A DNA stretch of 64,000 nt, from the NCBI GenBank assembly GCA_001750645.1, contig MEIF01000002.1, positions 1 to 64,000 on the forward strand, in the 5' to 3' direction. Under the pieces are notes generated by a model. The model was not told the origin of the DNA. It did no database searches and worked only from the letters and a program-made list of their open reading frames with translations. The stretch is from Gammaproteobacteria bacterium AqS3 (GTDB lineage Bacteria; Pseudomonadota; Gammaproteobacteria; MEIF01; AqS3). The translations under genes and the position numbers were made by a program. Every line of letters begins with the position of its first letter. Position 1 is the stretch's first letter. Positions 8,879-18,343 of this stretch are shown one piece after another.

Positions 8879-9817
8879 ATGCTGCAGCGCACCCTGCACA
8901 ATCCGATCAAGATCCGGGGCACCGGACTGCACAGCGGCAAACAGATCCTGGTGCAGCTGATGCCCGCCCCGCCCGACACCGGGATCATCTTCAGGCGCTC
9001 GGACCTGCCCGACTCATCGCCGATCCCGGCCAAGGCCGCCAACGTCATCGACACCACGCTTTCGACCACGCTCGGCAACCGCGACGAGGACACCCGCATC
9101 GGCACCGTCGAGCACCTGCTGTCGGCCTGCGCCGGGCTGGGCATGGACAACCTCTTCATCGATGTCGACGGGCCCGAGCTGCCGATCATGGACGGCAGCG
9201 CCTCGCCCTTCATCTTCCACATGCAGTCGGCCGGCATCGCCCTGCAGGGGCGGGAGAAAAAATTCATCCGCATCAACAAGACCATCGAGGTTCGCTCGGG
9301 CGACATCTGGGCGCGCATCTCGCCGCACGAGGGCTTCCGGGTCTGCTACACCCTGCTCTACGACCACCCGGTGCTGCAGCGCTACGCCTCGACCGTCGAG
9401 GTCGACTTCTCGACCACGACCTTCGTCAAGGAGATCAGCCGCGCGCGCACGTTCGGATTCGCCCAGGACCTGCAGCGGCTGACCCAGCAGAACCTCGCCC
9501 TCGGCGCCAGCGAGCGCAACGCCATCGCCGTCGGCGACACCGGCATCAACAACCCCGAGGGGCTGCGCTCGGATCGCGAGTTCGCCATGCACAAGATCCT
9601 CGACTGCATCGGCGATCTCTACCTGCTGGGGCACAACATGATCGGCCAGTTCGAGGGCTACAAGTCGGGCCACACCATCAACAACGCCCTGCTGCTGAAG
9701 CTGGTCGAAGAGGACGCCTTTGAGATCATCAGCTTCGAAGACGAGCGGGGCTGCCCGATATCGCTCTCGCGCGGCTTCGGCGGCGAGACGCGGGCGAACG
9801 CGGCCCTCGCCATCTGA
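8879..9817 (+). CDS. lpxC: UDP-3-O-acyl-N-acetylglucosamine deacetylase LpxC
   Basis: 312 aa from the ATG giving MLQRTLHNPIKIRGTGLHSG, the canonical family N-terminus; the track start 8 residues earlier is unlikely. It is the zinc-dependent committed step of lipid A synthesis. Zinc ligands fit VEHLLSA and the KSGHTINN / HKILDCIGDLYLLG region. A TATACT box at 8841-8846 could be its -10. The order lpxC - M23 peptidase - secA is a known gammaproteobacterial arrangement. Confidence 0.96.
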   Translation: MLQRTLHNPIKIRGTGLHSGKQILVQLMPAPPDTGIIFRRSDLPDSSPIPAKAANVIDTTLSTTLGNRDEDTRIGTVEHLLSACAGLGMDNLFIDVDGPELPIMDGSASPFIFHMQSAGIALQGREKKFIRINKTIEVRSGDIWARISPHEGFRVCYTLLYDHPVLQRYASTVEVDFSTTTFVKEISRARTFGFAQDLQRLTQQNLALGASERNAIAVGDTGINNPEGLRSDREFAMHKILDCIGDLYLLGHNMIGQFEGYKSGHTINNALLLKLVEEDAFEIISFEDERGCPISLSRGFGGETRANAALAI

Positions 9818-9909
9818 GGCGGCGGCGCGCGGGTTTCGGCGCCCCGACGACTCCCGCCGCAAAAATGGCATAAACTTGCCGCCGGCTTTCCGTCGTCCAA
9901 ACCAGCGAC

Positions 9910-10854
9910 TTGAAAATCATCTTCATCCGTGACGGTCTTACGGCGCGCTCGATTTCAAGCGGGCAGTTTCGCTACATCGCAATCGCCGCCGCAGTGGGCG
10001 TGCTGCTGCTGGGGGCGGCGGCGGGATGGGCCGCCTACCTCGTCACCAGCCAGACGCAGGAGCAGCAGTGGCTCTCCCTGGCGCGCCAGGACCTCAGCAC
10101 CCAGAGACAGAAAACCGCCGAAACCCTCGACTCGGCCAGACTGCAGCTCAACTCCCTCTACTCGCGCATGGCGCGCCTGAACGCCCAGGTCAAGCGCTTT
10201 GACGCCATCAGCAACTCCCTGATCAGCCGCGCCGGGCTGCCGCGCGACGCCGAGTTCACCCCGGCCGGTGCGACCCACCACGACGCCAGCGGCATCGGCG
10301 GGCCGGGCAACATCCTCGGCGAGGCCTACGACGAACCCGGCTTTGCCAGGGATCTCGAGCTGATGATCCAGGAGCTCGCCCAGAGAGAGAACCGCCTGCG
10401 CTTTCTGTCGGCCTACCTGCCCGACCAGCTCAGCGACCCGCTCTACGTCACCGACATGTCCAACTGGCCGATCGCCCGCGGCTGGCTGTCCTCGCAGTAC
10501 GGCCGGCGCATCGATCCGTTCCACGGCAGGGTCAGCTGGCACCGCGGCATCGACTTCGCCGGCATGCTCGGCGACAAGATCCACGCAGTCGCAGCCGGGG
10601 TGGTCTCGCAGGTGGTGCGCGAAAAGGGCTACGGGGTCATGATTGAAATCGACCACGGCGGCGGGCTGAAGACCCGCTATGCGCACTGCCAGCGCTCGCT
10701 CGTGCGCCTGTCCGAGCGCATCGCCAAGGGCCAGGCGATCGCGCTGATGGGCAGCACCGGTCGCTCAACCGGCCCACACGTCCACTTTGAGGTCATCAAG
10801 AATGACCGCCGCGTCAACCCCAACCCCTACATCAAAGGCGGCAGGTTCAAATAG
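9910..10854 (+). CDS. M23 (LytM/NlpD-type) peptidase, membrane anchored
   Basis: 314 aa from a TTG (MKIIFIRDG). An N-terminal membrane helix (YIAIAAAVGVLLLGAAAGWAAYLV) is followed by a helical, probably coiled-coil linker and a C-terminal LytM domain. The zinc-site motifs HRGIDFAG (HxxxD) and HVHFEV (HxH) are intact, so endopeptidase activity on peptidoglycan is plausible. It lies between lpxC and secA, a conserved position in related bacteria. The TTG is chosen because no better start exists upstream of the membrane helix. Confidence 0.9.
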   Translation: MKIIFIRDGLTARSISSGQFRYIAIAAAVGVLLLGAAAGWAAYLVTSQTQEQQWLSLARQDLSTQRQKTAETLDSARLQLNSLYSRMARLNAQVKRFDAISNSLISRAGLPRDAEFTPAGATHHDASGIGGPGNILGEAYDEPGFARDLELMIQELAQRENRLRFLSAYLPDQLSDPLYVTDMSNWPIARGWLSSQYGRRIDPFHGRVSWHRGIDFAGMLGDKIHAVAAGVVSQVVREKGYGVMIEIDHGGGLKTRYAHCQRSLVRLSERIAKGQAIALMGSTGRSTGPHVHFEVIKNDRRVNPNPYIKGGRFK

Positions 10855-10892
10855 CCGGCCATCCCAGCCTTCCAGCCCCACAAAATGCCCCG

Positions 10893-13499
10893 ATGAGTCT
10901 CCTGCAGAATATTTTTGGCAGCAGCAACAGCCGATGGCTGCGCCGCCACCGCCGCACGGTTGAGCGCATCAACGCCCTGGAGCCCGACCTGCTCAGTCTC
11001 TCCGACGAGGAATTGCAGGGCTCCGCCGAGCGCTTTCGGGAGCGCCTCCAGGCCGGAGAGAAGCTCGACGACCTGCTTCCGGAGGTGTTTGCCCGGGTGC
11101 GGGAGAGCGCCCGCCGACACCTCAACATGCGCCACTTTGACTGCCAGCTGCTCGGCGGCATCGCCCTGCACGAGGGCTGCATCGCCGAGATGCGCACCGG
11201 CGAGGGCAAGACCCTGGTGGCGACGCTGGCGGCCTCGCTGAACGCCCTGGCCGGCTCCGGCGTCCACCTGATCACCGTCAACGACTACCTCGCCGAGCGC
11301 GACTCGGGCTGGATGCGGCCGGTCTACGAGGGCGTCGGGCTGACGGTCTCGGTGGTGCTGCCCAGCCTCGATATCGAGGCCAAAAAGGCCGCCTACGCCT
11401 GCGACATCGCCTATGCGACCAACTCTGAGATCGGCTTTGACTACCTGCGCGACAACATGGCGCTGCAGCCCAGGGCGCAGCTGCAGAACGGCCACTCCTT
11501 CGCCATCATCGACGAGGTCGACTCCATCCTGATCGACGAGGCGCGCACGCCGCTGATCATCTCCGGGGCCGATGAGGACCGCACCGACCTCTACAAGGCC
11601 ATGAACATCATCGTCAAGCAGCTCAAGGCCGGCCCGGAGCGCATCGACGACCCCAAGAACCGCTTTGAGCGGATGACCCAAGCCGAGGACGAGTCCGAAG
11701 AGGATGAGGGCGACTACGTCGTCGTCCCCAAGACGCGCTCGGTCGAGCTGACCGAGCGGGGGCACGAGCGCGTCGAGCGCATCCTCACCGAGCAGGGCGT
11801 GCTGTCCGAGGACGCCTCGCTCTACGACGTCCGCAACATCGCCCTGCTGCGCTGCCTGCAGGCGACCCTGCGGGCGCACGCCATCCTGCAGCGTGACGTC
11901 GACTACATCGTGCGCTCGGGGCAGGTGATGCTGATCGACGAGCACACCGGCCGCACCCTCGAGGGGCGCCGCATGTCCGAGGGCACGCACCAGGCGCTCG
12001 AGTGCAAGGAGCGCGTCAAGATCCAGTCCGAGAGCCGCACGCTGGCCTCGACCACCTACCAGAACTTCTTCCGCCTCTACGACAAGCTCTCCGGCATGAC
12101 CGGGACCGCCGAGACCGAGGCCGTGGAGTTTCTCGAGATCTACGGCCTCAAGGTCGTGGTGGTGCCCACCAACGAGCCGACCCGGCGCCGGGACCAGAAC
12201 GACCTGGTGTACCCGACCGCCGGGGCCAAGATGCGCGCCATCATCGCCGACATCCGCGACTGCCGGGAGCGCGGCCAGCCGGTGCTGGTCGGCACCACCT
12301 CGGTCGAGGCCTCCGAGGTGCTGTCGAGGGAGCTCAAGAACGCCGGGCTCAAGCACGCCGTGCTGAACGCCAAGCGCCACCGGGAGGAGGCCCAGATCAT
12401 CGCCCAGGCCGGCAAGCCCGGGGCCATCACCATCGCCACCAACATGGCCGGGCGCGGCACCGACATCGTGCTGGGGGGCAACTGGCAGGTCGCCGCCGAG
12501 AAGCTGAAGAAATCCAAGTCCGCCGCCGGGCGCCTCGAGACGCTGCACCGGCAGTGGCAGGCCGATCACCAGGCCGTGCTGGACGCCGGCGGGCTGCGGG
12601 TGCTGGGCACCGAGCGGCACGAGTCGCGCCGCATCGACAACCAGCTGCGCGGGCGCTCGGGGCGGCAGGGCGACCCCGGCTCCTCGCGGTTCTACCTGTC
12701 GATGGACGACACCCTGCTGCGGCTGTTCATCTCCGAGCGCATGAAATCCCTGATCCAGAACACCGGGCGCGGCAAGGAGGGCGAGGAGGATCTGGCGCTC
12801 GAGTCGCGCATGCTGACCTCCAACATCGAGCGCGCCCAGCGGCGCATCGAGGGGCAGTACTTCGAGCAGCGCAAGCGCCTGCTGGAGTACGACGACATCG
12901 CCAACGAGCAGCGCCAGGTGATCTACCAGCAGCGCGACATGATCATGCACACCAAGGATCTGGAGCAGGTCATCCGCGATATCCGCGCCGAAGTGCTGCA
13001 GCGCCTGATCGACGATCACATCCCGCCGCAGAGCGTGCATCACCAGTGGGACATCGAGGGGCTGCAGCGCTCGGTCGAGCAGAACGCCGGCGTGCCCATG
13101 CCGATCTCGGACTGGCTCAATTCCGAGGACGAGCTCAGCGAGGACGACCTGCGCGACCGCATGGACGCCACCCTGTCGCAGCACTTCAGCGACCGGCGCG
13201 AGCTGCTCGGGGCGGCGGCCGAACAGATCGTCGAGATCGAGCGCCAGGTGCTGCTGCGCGTCATCGACCTGGCCTGGTGCGACCACCTGTCGTCGATGGA
13301 CTACCTGCGCCAGAGCATCGGCCTGCGCGCCTACGGCCAGCGCGACCCGAGGCAGGAATACCGGCGCGAGGCCTTCGAGCTGTTTCAGACGCTGCTGAAT
13401 CGCATCCGCAGGGAGGCCGTGCACATGCTCTCGATGATCCACGTCCAGGAAATCGACCCCGACGAGCTGCCCGAGGAAGCTCAGCGGGTCGTGGTCTAG
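10893..13499 (+). CDS. secA: protein translocase ATPase SecA
   Basis: 868 aa. It is the motor that drives preproteins through SecYEG. Walker A MRTGEGKTLVA, the DEVDSILIDEAR Walker B region, the helicase-like TNMAGRGTDIVLGGNW motif and the RQSIGLRAYGQRDP scaffold segment are intact. The protein ends at PDELPEEAQRVVV and lacks the C-terminal zinc-binding CxCxSGKKYKxCHG tail found in many SecAs, which suggests direct SecB/zinc-tail contacts are reduced or absent. The argJ GTG begins 2 nt after the stop. Confidence 0.97.
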   Translation: MSLLQNIFGSSNSRWLRRHRRTVERINALEPDLLSLSDEELQGSAERFRERLQAGEKLDDLLPEVFARVRESARRHLNMRHFDCQLLGGIALHEGCIAEMRTGEGKTLVATLAASLNALAGSGVHLITVNDYLAERDSGWMRPVYEGVGLTVSVVLPSLDIEAKKAAYACDIAYATNSEIGFDYLRDNMALQPRAQLQNGHSFAIIDEVDSILIDEARTPLIISGADEDRTDLYKAMNIIVKQLKAGPERIDDPKNRFERMTQAEDESEEDEGDYVVVPKTRSVELTERGHERVERILTEQGVLSEDASLYDVRNIALLRCLQATLRAHAILQRDVDYIVRSGQVMLIDEHTGRTLEGRRMSEGTHQALECKERVKIQSESRTLASTTYQNFFRLYDKLSGMTGTAETEAVEFLEIYGLKVVVVPTNEPTRRRDQNDLVYPTAGAKMRAIIADIRDCRERGQPVLVGTTSVEASEVLSRELKNAGLKHAVLNAKRHREEAQIIAQAGKPGAITIATNMAGRGTDIVLGGNWQVAAEKLKKSKSAAGRLETLHRQWQADHQAVLDAGGLRVLGTERHESRRIDNQLRGRSGRQGDPGSSRFYLSMDDTLLRLFISERMKSLIQNTGRGKEGEEDLALESRMLTSNIERAQRRIEGQYFEQRKRLLEYDDIANEQRQVIYQQRDMIMHTKDLEQVIRDIRAEVLQRLIDDHIPPQSVHHQWDIEGLQRSVEQNAGVPMPISDWLNSEDELSEDDLRDRMDATLSQHFSDRRELLGAAAEQIVEIERQVLLRVIDLAWCDHLSSMDYLRQSIGLRAYGQRDPRQEYRREAFELFQTLLNRIRREAVHMLSMIHVQEIDPDELPEEAQRVVV

Positions 13500-13501
13500 C
13501 C

Positions 13502-14719
13502 GTGGCCGTCGGAGCGGCCATTTCGGACCCCCCGCTGCCGGTTGCGGGCATCTCCCTGGCGGCGGTCGCCGCCGAAATCCGCTACCGCGATCGACTGGAC
13601 CTGGGGCTGCTGTGCGCCCGCGGCCCCTGCACGCTGGCGGCGACCTTCACGCAGAATCGCTTTGCGGCGGCGCCGGTGCGGCGCTGCCGGGAACTGCTCA
13701 TCGACGCCGCCCCGGGGGACTGGGCGCTGCTGGTCAACGCCGGCAATGCCAATGCCGCCACGGGGCCATCCGGGGCGAGCGCCGCACTGCAGACCTGTCG
13801 CATCGCCGCTGCGGCACTGGGACTGCCGCCCGAGCGCGTCCTGCCGTTCTCGACCGGGGTGATCGGCGAGGCGCTGCCGGTCGAACCCTTCGCCGAGCAT
13901 CTGGGGCCGTTAAGTGCAGGTTTGGGCGAGCACGGCTGGGAGGATTTTTCGCGCTGCATTCTGACCACGGACACGCGCCCCAAGGTGGCCTCGCGCCGGC
14001 TTGAATTCGGCGCCGGCGCCGTCACCGTCACGGCGGTGGCCAAGGGCGCGGCCATGATGCAGCCCGACATGGCCACCATGCTGGCCTTTGCCGGGACTGA
14101 TGCGCGCATCGAGCAGCGGCTGCTGCTGCGGCTGCACCGGGAGGCCGTCGCCGGCAGCTTCAACCGCATCAGCATTGACGGGGACACCTCGACCAACGAC
14201 GCCGCCGTGCTGATCGCAACCGGCGCCGGCGGGGTCGAAATCGCCGAGGGTTCGCCCGAACACTCCGCCCTCGCCGGGGCGCTGGGCGAGGTCTACGCCC
14301 AGCTGGCGCGCGAGATGGTGCGCGACGCCGAGGGGGCGGAGCACTGCGTCACGCTGATCGTCCAGGGCGGGCGGGATGCCGCCCAGTGCGCGCTGGTCGG
14401 CTATGCCGTCGCCAACTCGCCGCTGTTCAAGACCGCCGTGTTCGCCGCCGACCCCAACTGGGGGCGGCTGGCCATGGCCATCGGCCGCAGCGGCGCCGAC
14501 TTCGACCCCGATCAGGTCCGCATCGACTTTGAGGATGTCCCGGTGATGCTCGGCGGCGTCGTTGCACCGGACTACTCCGAGGCCGCCGCGACCGCGGTCA
14601 TGGCCCGACCGGAGTACACCCTGCGCATCGACCTGGGCTGCGGTGCGGCCGCCGAGCGCTTCTGGTTCAGCGATCTGTCGCACGACTACATTCGCATCAA
14701 TGCCGACTACCGCACCTGA
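13502..14719 (+). CDS. argJ: arginine biosynthesis bifunctional protein ArgJ
   Basis: 405 aa from a GTG immediately after the secA stop; the long track ORF reaching back into secA is an out-of-frame artefact. ArgJ transfers the acetyl group of N-acetylornithine to glutamate and may also make N-acetylglutamate. The precursor self-cleaves between Ala and Thr in MATML (here KGAAMMQPDMATMLAFAGTD), giving alpha and beta chains. SIDGDTSTND and DPNWGRLAMAIGRSG are also conserved. The C-terminus overlaps the mutT start by 20 nt. Confidence 0.95.
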   Translation: MAVGAAISDPPLPVAGISLAAVAAEIRYRDRLDLGLLCARGPCTLAATFTQNRFAAAPVRRCRELLIDAAPGDWALLVNAGNANAATGPSGASAALQTCRIAAAALGLPPERVLPFSTGVIGEALPVEPFAEHLGPLSAGLGEHGWEDFSRCILTTDTRPKVASRRLEFGAGAVTVTAVAKGAAMMQPDMATMLAFAGTDARIEQRLLLRLHREAVAGSFNRISIDGDTSTNDAAVLIATGAGGVEIAEGSPEHSALAGALGEVYAQLAREMVRDAEGAEHCVTLIVQGGRDAAQCALVGYAVANSPLFKTAVFAADPNWGRLAMAIGRSGADFDPDQVRIDFEDVPVMLGGVVAPDYSEAAATAVMARPEYTLRIDLGCGAAAERFWFSDLSHDYIRINADYRT

Positions 14720-15107
14720 GACGATCCCCGTGGCCGCCGGCATCGTGCGCGATGCCCAAGACCGCATCCTGATCTGCAGGCGGCCGGCCGGCAAGCCGCT
14801 GGCCGGCTACTGGGAATTTCCCGGCGGCAAACTCAAGCCCCGGGAGCAGCCCGCCGACGCCCTCGCGCGCGAACTGCTCGAGGAGGTCGGGATTCAGATC
14901 GCCCGGTCGCAGCCCTGGCGCTTGCTGCACCACCGCTACCCCGACTTCTCCGTCGAGCTGCACGTCCTGAGGGTGCTGGACTGGAGCGGGACGATGTCGC
15001 CGCGCGAGGGGCAGCGCTGCGAGTGGGCATCGCCGGCGGATCTGCCCGGCTATGAGTTTCTGCCGGCCGATGCGGATCTGGTGGCCGAGCTGGCGCTGCC
15101 GGACTAG
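14700..15107 (+). CDS. mutT: Nudix hydrolase, MutT-type 8-oxo-dGTP diphosphatase
   Basis: 135 aa, start ATG inside the argJ tail. A complete Nudix box is present (GGKLKPREQPADALARELLEEVGI, fitting GX5EX7REUXEEXGU), and the family hallmark ILICRRPAGKPLAGYWEFPGG precedes it. MutT cleans oxidised dGTP from the nucleotide pool. The placement downstream of secA is typical for gammaproteobacterial mutT. Its end overlaps the convergent acyltransferase gene by 4 nt. Confidence 0.92.
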   Translation: MPTTAPETIPVAAGIVRDAQDRILICRRPAGKPLAGYWEFPGGKLKPREQPADALARELLEEVGIQIARSQPWRLLHHRYPDFSVELHVLRVLDWSGTMSPREGQRCEWASPADLPGYEFLPADADLVAELALPD

Positions 15108-16267
15108 TCGGCCCCGGCAGCCCCCGAGCGGCGGTAGGGCAGCGCCTGGGCGAGCGCCCCGCAGTGGGCCTTGACATGCCGAGCCTCCCGCTGGATGAAC
15201 TCGCCGACGGCGCGGGCGAATTCCGGGTGCGCAAACCAGTGCACCGAGTGCGCCAAGTGCGGGGCAAATCCGCGCGGGACCTTGGTGTGCTCGCCCTGAA
15301 CGCCCGAGTCAAACCGCACCAGCCCCTCGGCGATGCAGTACTCGACCGTGGCGTAGTAGCAGACCTCAAAGTGCAGGCAGTCGACCTCGCGCAGGCAGCC
15401 CCAGTAGCGACCGTAGAGCTGCTCGCCGTCGCGCAGGCACAGCGAGGCCGCCAGACACTCGCCGGGGCGCTCGGCGTCGTCCACGCGGAACAGCACCACG
15501 CTCTCGGGCATGGCCTCGGCCATCTCCTCAAAGAATTGCAGCGGCAGGTAGGGGTACATGCCGCGCTTGAGGTAGCTGCTCTGGTACATCGCGTAGAACT
15601 CCCGCCACTGCCACGGGGTGACGTCCCCGCCCGGGAGCGCCTCGACGCGCAGGCCGGCGTCCCGCACGATGCGCCGCTCGCGCCGAACCGACTTGCGCTT
15701 GCGCGCCTGCATCTCGCCGAGCCAGTCGTCAAACGAGCCATAGCCGCGGTTGTCCCAGGCAAAGCGGCACTGCGGGCGCAGCGCAAATCCGCCGGCGGTG
15801 CGCAGCTCACCGAGCGCCCGCTCCGGCGGATAGAGGATGTGCCAGGACGAATAGCCGCCGTCGGCGGCGCGCTCGGCGATGGCGCGGCGCGACAGCTCCA
15901 GCAGCGCCTGGACATCCGCCCCCGGCGCCGCCCCCCAGCGCGGCGATTCGATCGGCGAGAACGGCACTGCGCTGATCAGCTTGGGGTAGTAGGGCAGGCC
16001 GGCGCGGTGATAGGCGTTGGCCCAGAGGTAGTCAAACACGTACTCGCCGAAGGAGTCCTCGCGGGCGTAGAGCGGCATCACCCAGACCGTCTCGCCGTCG
16101 GCGTCCGAGATGCTCAGCGGCATCGAGCGCCAGCTGTGCGATTCCCCGGCGTGGCGCTCCATCAGCAGCAGAAAGGCGTGGCGCGTGAACGGGCACTCGC
16201 TGTCGATCAGCCGATCCCAGACCGACGGGTCGATGTCGGCATAACTGTTGTGAAAACGCACCCGCAT
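15104..16267 (-). CDS. GNAT-fold acyltransferase of the DUF482 / COG3146 family
   Basis: 387 aa starting at MRVRFHNSYADIDPSVWDRL; the 25 residues added in the track are high-GC read-through. The protein contains the FTRHAFLLLMERHAG N-terminal block and the C-terminal YGRYWGC / LHFEVCYY / GVQGEHKVPRGF-like segments that mark this peptidoglycan-branch (FemX-like) acyltransferase family. The true substrate of the family is not well established. It is convergent with mutT and lies downstream of the histidine kinase gene. Confidence 0.85.
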   Translation of the reverse strand: MRVRFHNSYADIDPSVWDRLIDSECPFTRHAFLLLMERHAGESHSWRSMPLSISDADGETVWVMPLYAREDSFGEYVFDYLWANAYHRAGLPYYPKLISAVPFSPIESPRWGAAPGADVQALLELSRRAIAERAADGGYSSWHILYPPERALGELRTAGGFALRPQCRFAWDNRGYGSFDDWLGEMQARKRKSVRRERRIVRDAGLRVEALPGGDVTPWQWREFYAMYQSSYLKRGMYPYLPLQFFEEMAEAMPESVVLFRVDDAERPGECLAASLCLRDGEQLYGRYWGCLREVDCLHFEVCYYATVEYCIAEGLVRFDSGVQGEHTKVPRGFAPHLAHSVHWFAHPEFARAVGEFIQREARHVKAHCGALAQALPYRRSGAAGAD

Positions 16268-16277
16268 CGCCTGGCTC

Positions 16278-17612
16278 CTAATCGGACCGGAATGCGGTCG
16301 TCTCGGTGCGCTCGAGCGGCCGGCCCGCCCCGACCGCCTCAACCGACTCAGCCGGCGGCGGAAAACGGCAGGCGAATGTGCTCCCGGCGCCGACCTCGCT
16401 GTCGATTTCCAGCTGCGCCCCGTACTGCTTCAGGATGCGGTCGACGATGGCCAGCCCCAGACCCATGCCGCTGCGCGGGCCGCTGCGGTAGAAGCGCTCG
16501 GTCAGGTGCGGGATGTCGCGCCGCTCAATGCCCCTGCCGGTGTCGTGCACCTCGACGCGCACCGAACCGCCGGCCTCGGTCTCGGCGCTGATGCGAATGC
16601 TGCCGTCCTTCTGCGTGTACTTCACCGCATTGCCGATCAGGTTGCCGAGAACCGTGTAAAGGGCGTCGCTGGTGCAGGGGATCTGCAGGTCCTCGTCCAC
16701 GTCGACCTGGATCTGCACCTTGACCTGACTGCCGAGGTCGGCAATGCACTGGCGCACGATCTCGGCCGCCTGGGCGCTGTGCTCCTCGTCGGGGTTGAGC
16801 TCGGGCGGCGGCCCCAGCAGCTCGGGCAGCGCCCCTGAGAGCAGCCGCAGGCGCTCGCACTGGCGCAGCATGCTCCTGTACATTTTTCTCGCATCGCTGC
16901 CCTTCGGGGCCTCGTCCAGCAGCGGCTCCAGATAGCCGCGCAGCACCGTCAGCGGCGTGTTGAGTTCGTGCGCCATGTCGGCGATCAGCCGGCGGCGCTC
17001 CTGCTCCTGGGCGGCCGCCTCGCTGCAGTCCACCGCCTCGAGGACGGTCTCGCCGCTGCCCTCGATCTGCGGCGAACGGCGCAGCATGATCTCGACCCCG
17101 TCGGGCGAGGTGAACTGGTGCGAGCCGGCCTCGCCCGAGCGCAGCCATTCGAATGTCGAGGGCTGGCGCAGCAGCATGTAGAGCGGCCGGCCGAGGTCGA
17201 GCCGCTGCAGATTCAGCAGCCGCTTGGCCGAGGCGTTGTAGGTCACCACGCGGGCCTCCGGTCCCAATATCATCAGACCGGTCGAAATCGTGCGCAGCGC
17301 CTGGTTGAACTGCTCCAGGCGCGCATCCAGCTGCTCCAGACTGTCGGCCTGCCGGGTGCGCTCGGCGGACAGCTGGCGGACAATCTGGCCGAGCTCCGAA
17401 CCCGAGATTTTCAGCCCCTCGGGGGCGTCGATCTGATGGGCGACATAGCGGCGCAGCTGCCGCAGACGCCAGAGCGTCAGCGCCGCCAGAACGCCCCAGC
17501 CGAGCCCCGCCCCGGTCGGCGCCCCCCAGCCGATCAGCAGACCCGCACCCGCCCCCAGCAGACCCGCGAGCAGGAAACTGATCAGACTGTGCAGGCTGCC
17601 TGAAAAACTCAC
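16278..17612 (-). CDS. sensor histidine kinase, PhoR-like
   Basis: 444 aa. The GTG start overlaps the response regulator stop as GTGA. Two N-terminal membrane helices (SLISFLLAGLLGAGAGLLIGW and GAGLGWGVLAALTLW) are followed by a PAS domain (LRTISTGLMILGPEARVVTYNASA), an H-box (ADMAHELNTPLTVLRGYLEPLL) and a HATPase domain with N, G1 and G2 boxes (GNLIGNAVKYT, VHDTGRGI, GMGLGLAIVDRI). The lack of a large periplasmic domain and the PAS linker match PhoR of phosphate regulation. Confidence 0.88.
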   Translation of the reverse strand: MSFSGSLHSLISFLLAGLLGAGAGLLIGWGAPTGAGLGWGVLAALTLWRLRQLRRYVAHQIDAPEGLKISGSELGQIVRQLSAERTRQADSLEQLDARLEQFNQALRTISTGLMILGPEARVVTYNASAKRLLNLQRLDLGRPLYMLLRQPSTFEWLRSGEAGSHQFTSPDGVEIMLRRSPQIEGSGETVLEAVDCSEAAAQEQERRRLIADMAHELNTPLTVLRGYLEPLLDEAPKGSDARKMYRSMLRQCERLRLLSGALPELLGPPPELNPDEEHSAQAAEIVRQCIADLGSQVKVQIQVDVDEDLQIPCTSDALYTVLGNLIGNAVKYTQKDGSIRISAETEAGGSVRVEVHDTGRGIERRDIPHLTERFYRSGPRSGMGLGLAIVDRILKQYGAQLEIDSEVGAGSTFACRFPPPAESVEAVGAGRPLERTETTAFRSD

Positions 17613-18343
17613 GGATCCAGACGGTATCCGCTGTTGCGCACGGTGACGAGCTGGCGCGCGCGCGCCCCGAGCGCCTTGCGCAGCCTGGAGACGTAGACAT
17701 TGAGGTTGCACTCGTTGAATTCCAGACCTCGCTGGCGCATGCGAGCCGCCAGCTTCTGGCGCTGGACGGTCCTGCCGAGATTGTTCAGCAGCGCCGTCAT
17801 GATCAGCACTTCGGGCCCGCCGATGCTGACCGGGTTCTCCCCCCCGATCTGCAGGGTGCGGTCGGCCGGATTGAGCGTGAATATCCCCTGCCGCACCGGG
17901 TCGCCCTCGTCGACCTCCGGCTCGCCGCCTGCCGCCGCATCGACCGGACGCCGGCTGCGCCTGAGCAGCGCCTGGATGCGCGATCTGAGCTCGCGCATCG
18001 AGTAGGGCTTGGCCAGGTAGTCATCGCTGCCGGCGTCGAGCCCGTATATGCGGTCATCGACCTGGGCGCGCGCCGTCAGCATCAGCACGGGGATGTGCGC
18101 CCAGTCCCTGCTCCCGCGGATTTTCTTGAGCAGATCGATCCCGCTCCTGCCCCCGGGAAGCCCCCAGTCGAGCAGCACCAGCTGCGGGGTGCGGCGGTGC
18201 ATCATCTGGAGCGCCTCGACCACGCTGCCGGCGCACTCGGGCTGATAGCCCCAGCGGGTCAGGTGCTCTTTCAGCATCTCGGAGATGTCGAGACTGTCCT
18301 CCACCACGAGCACCGAGGCGGCCGATCCGGGGGGCTTACTCAT
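17609..18343 (-). CDS. OmpR/PhoB-family response regulator
   Basis: 244 aa from the ATG giving MSKPPGSAASVLVVEDS; the longer track ORF reads back through ubiA out of frame. The receiver domain has the acidic pocket (VVEDS), the phospho-acceptor Asp in LVLLDWGLPG, the conserved Thr/Ser block (VLMLTARAQ) and Lys in YLAKPYS. The C-terminal winged helix ends in VSRLRKALG...LVTVRNSGYRLDP. It is a PhoB-like partner of the downstream kinase and overlaps ubiA by 4 nt (ATGA). Confidence 0.9.
   Translation of the reverse strand: MSKPPGSAASVLVVEDSLDISEMLKEHLTRWGYQPECAGSVVEALQMMHRRTPQLVLLDWGLPGGRSGIDLLKKIRGSRDWAHIPVLMLTARAQVDDRIYGLDAGSDDYLAKPYSMRELRSRIQALLRRSRRPVDAAAGGEPEVDEGDPVRQGIFTLNPADRTLQIGGENPVSIGGPEVLIMTALLNNLGRTVQRQKLAARMRQRGLEFNECNLNVYVSRLRKALGARARQLVTVRNSGYRLDP

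Noticed and set aside
10827-13442. 871-aa minus-strand ORF
   Set aside because: Antisense to secA; composition is Leu/Val/Gly/His-rich without domains.
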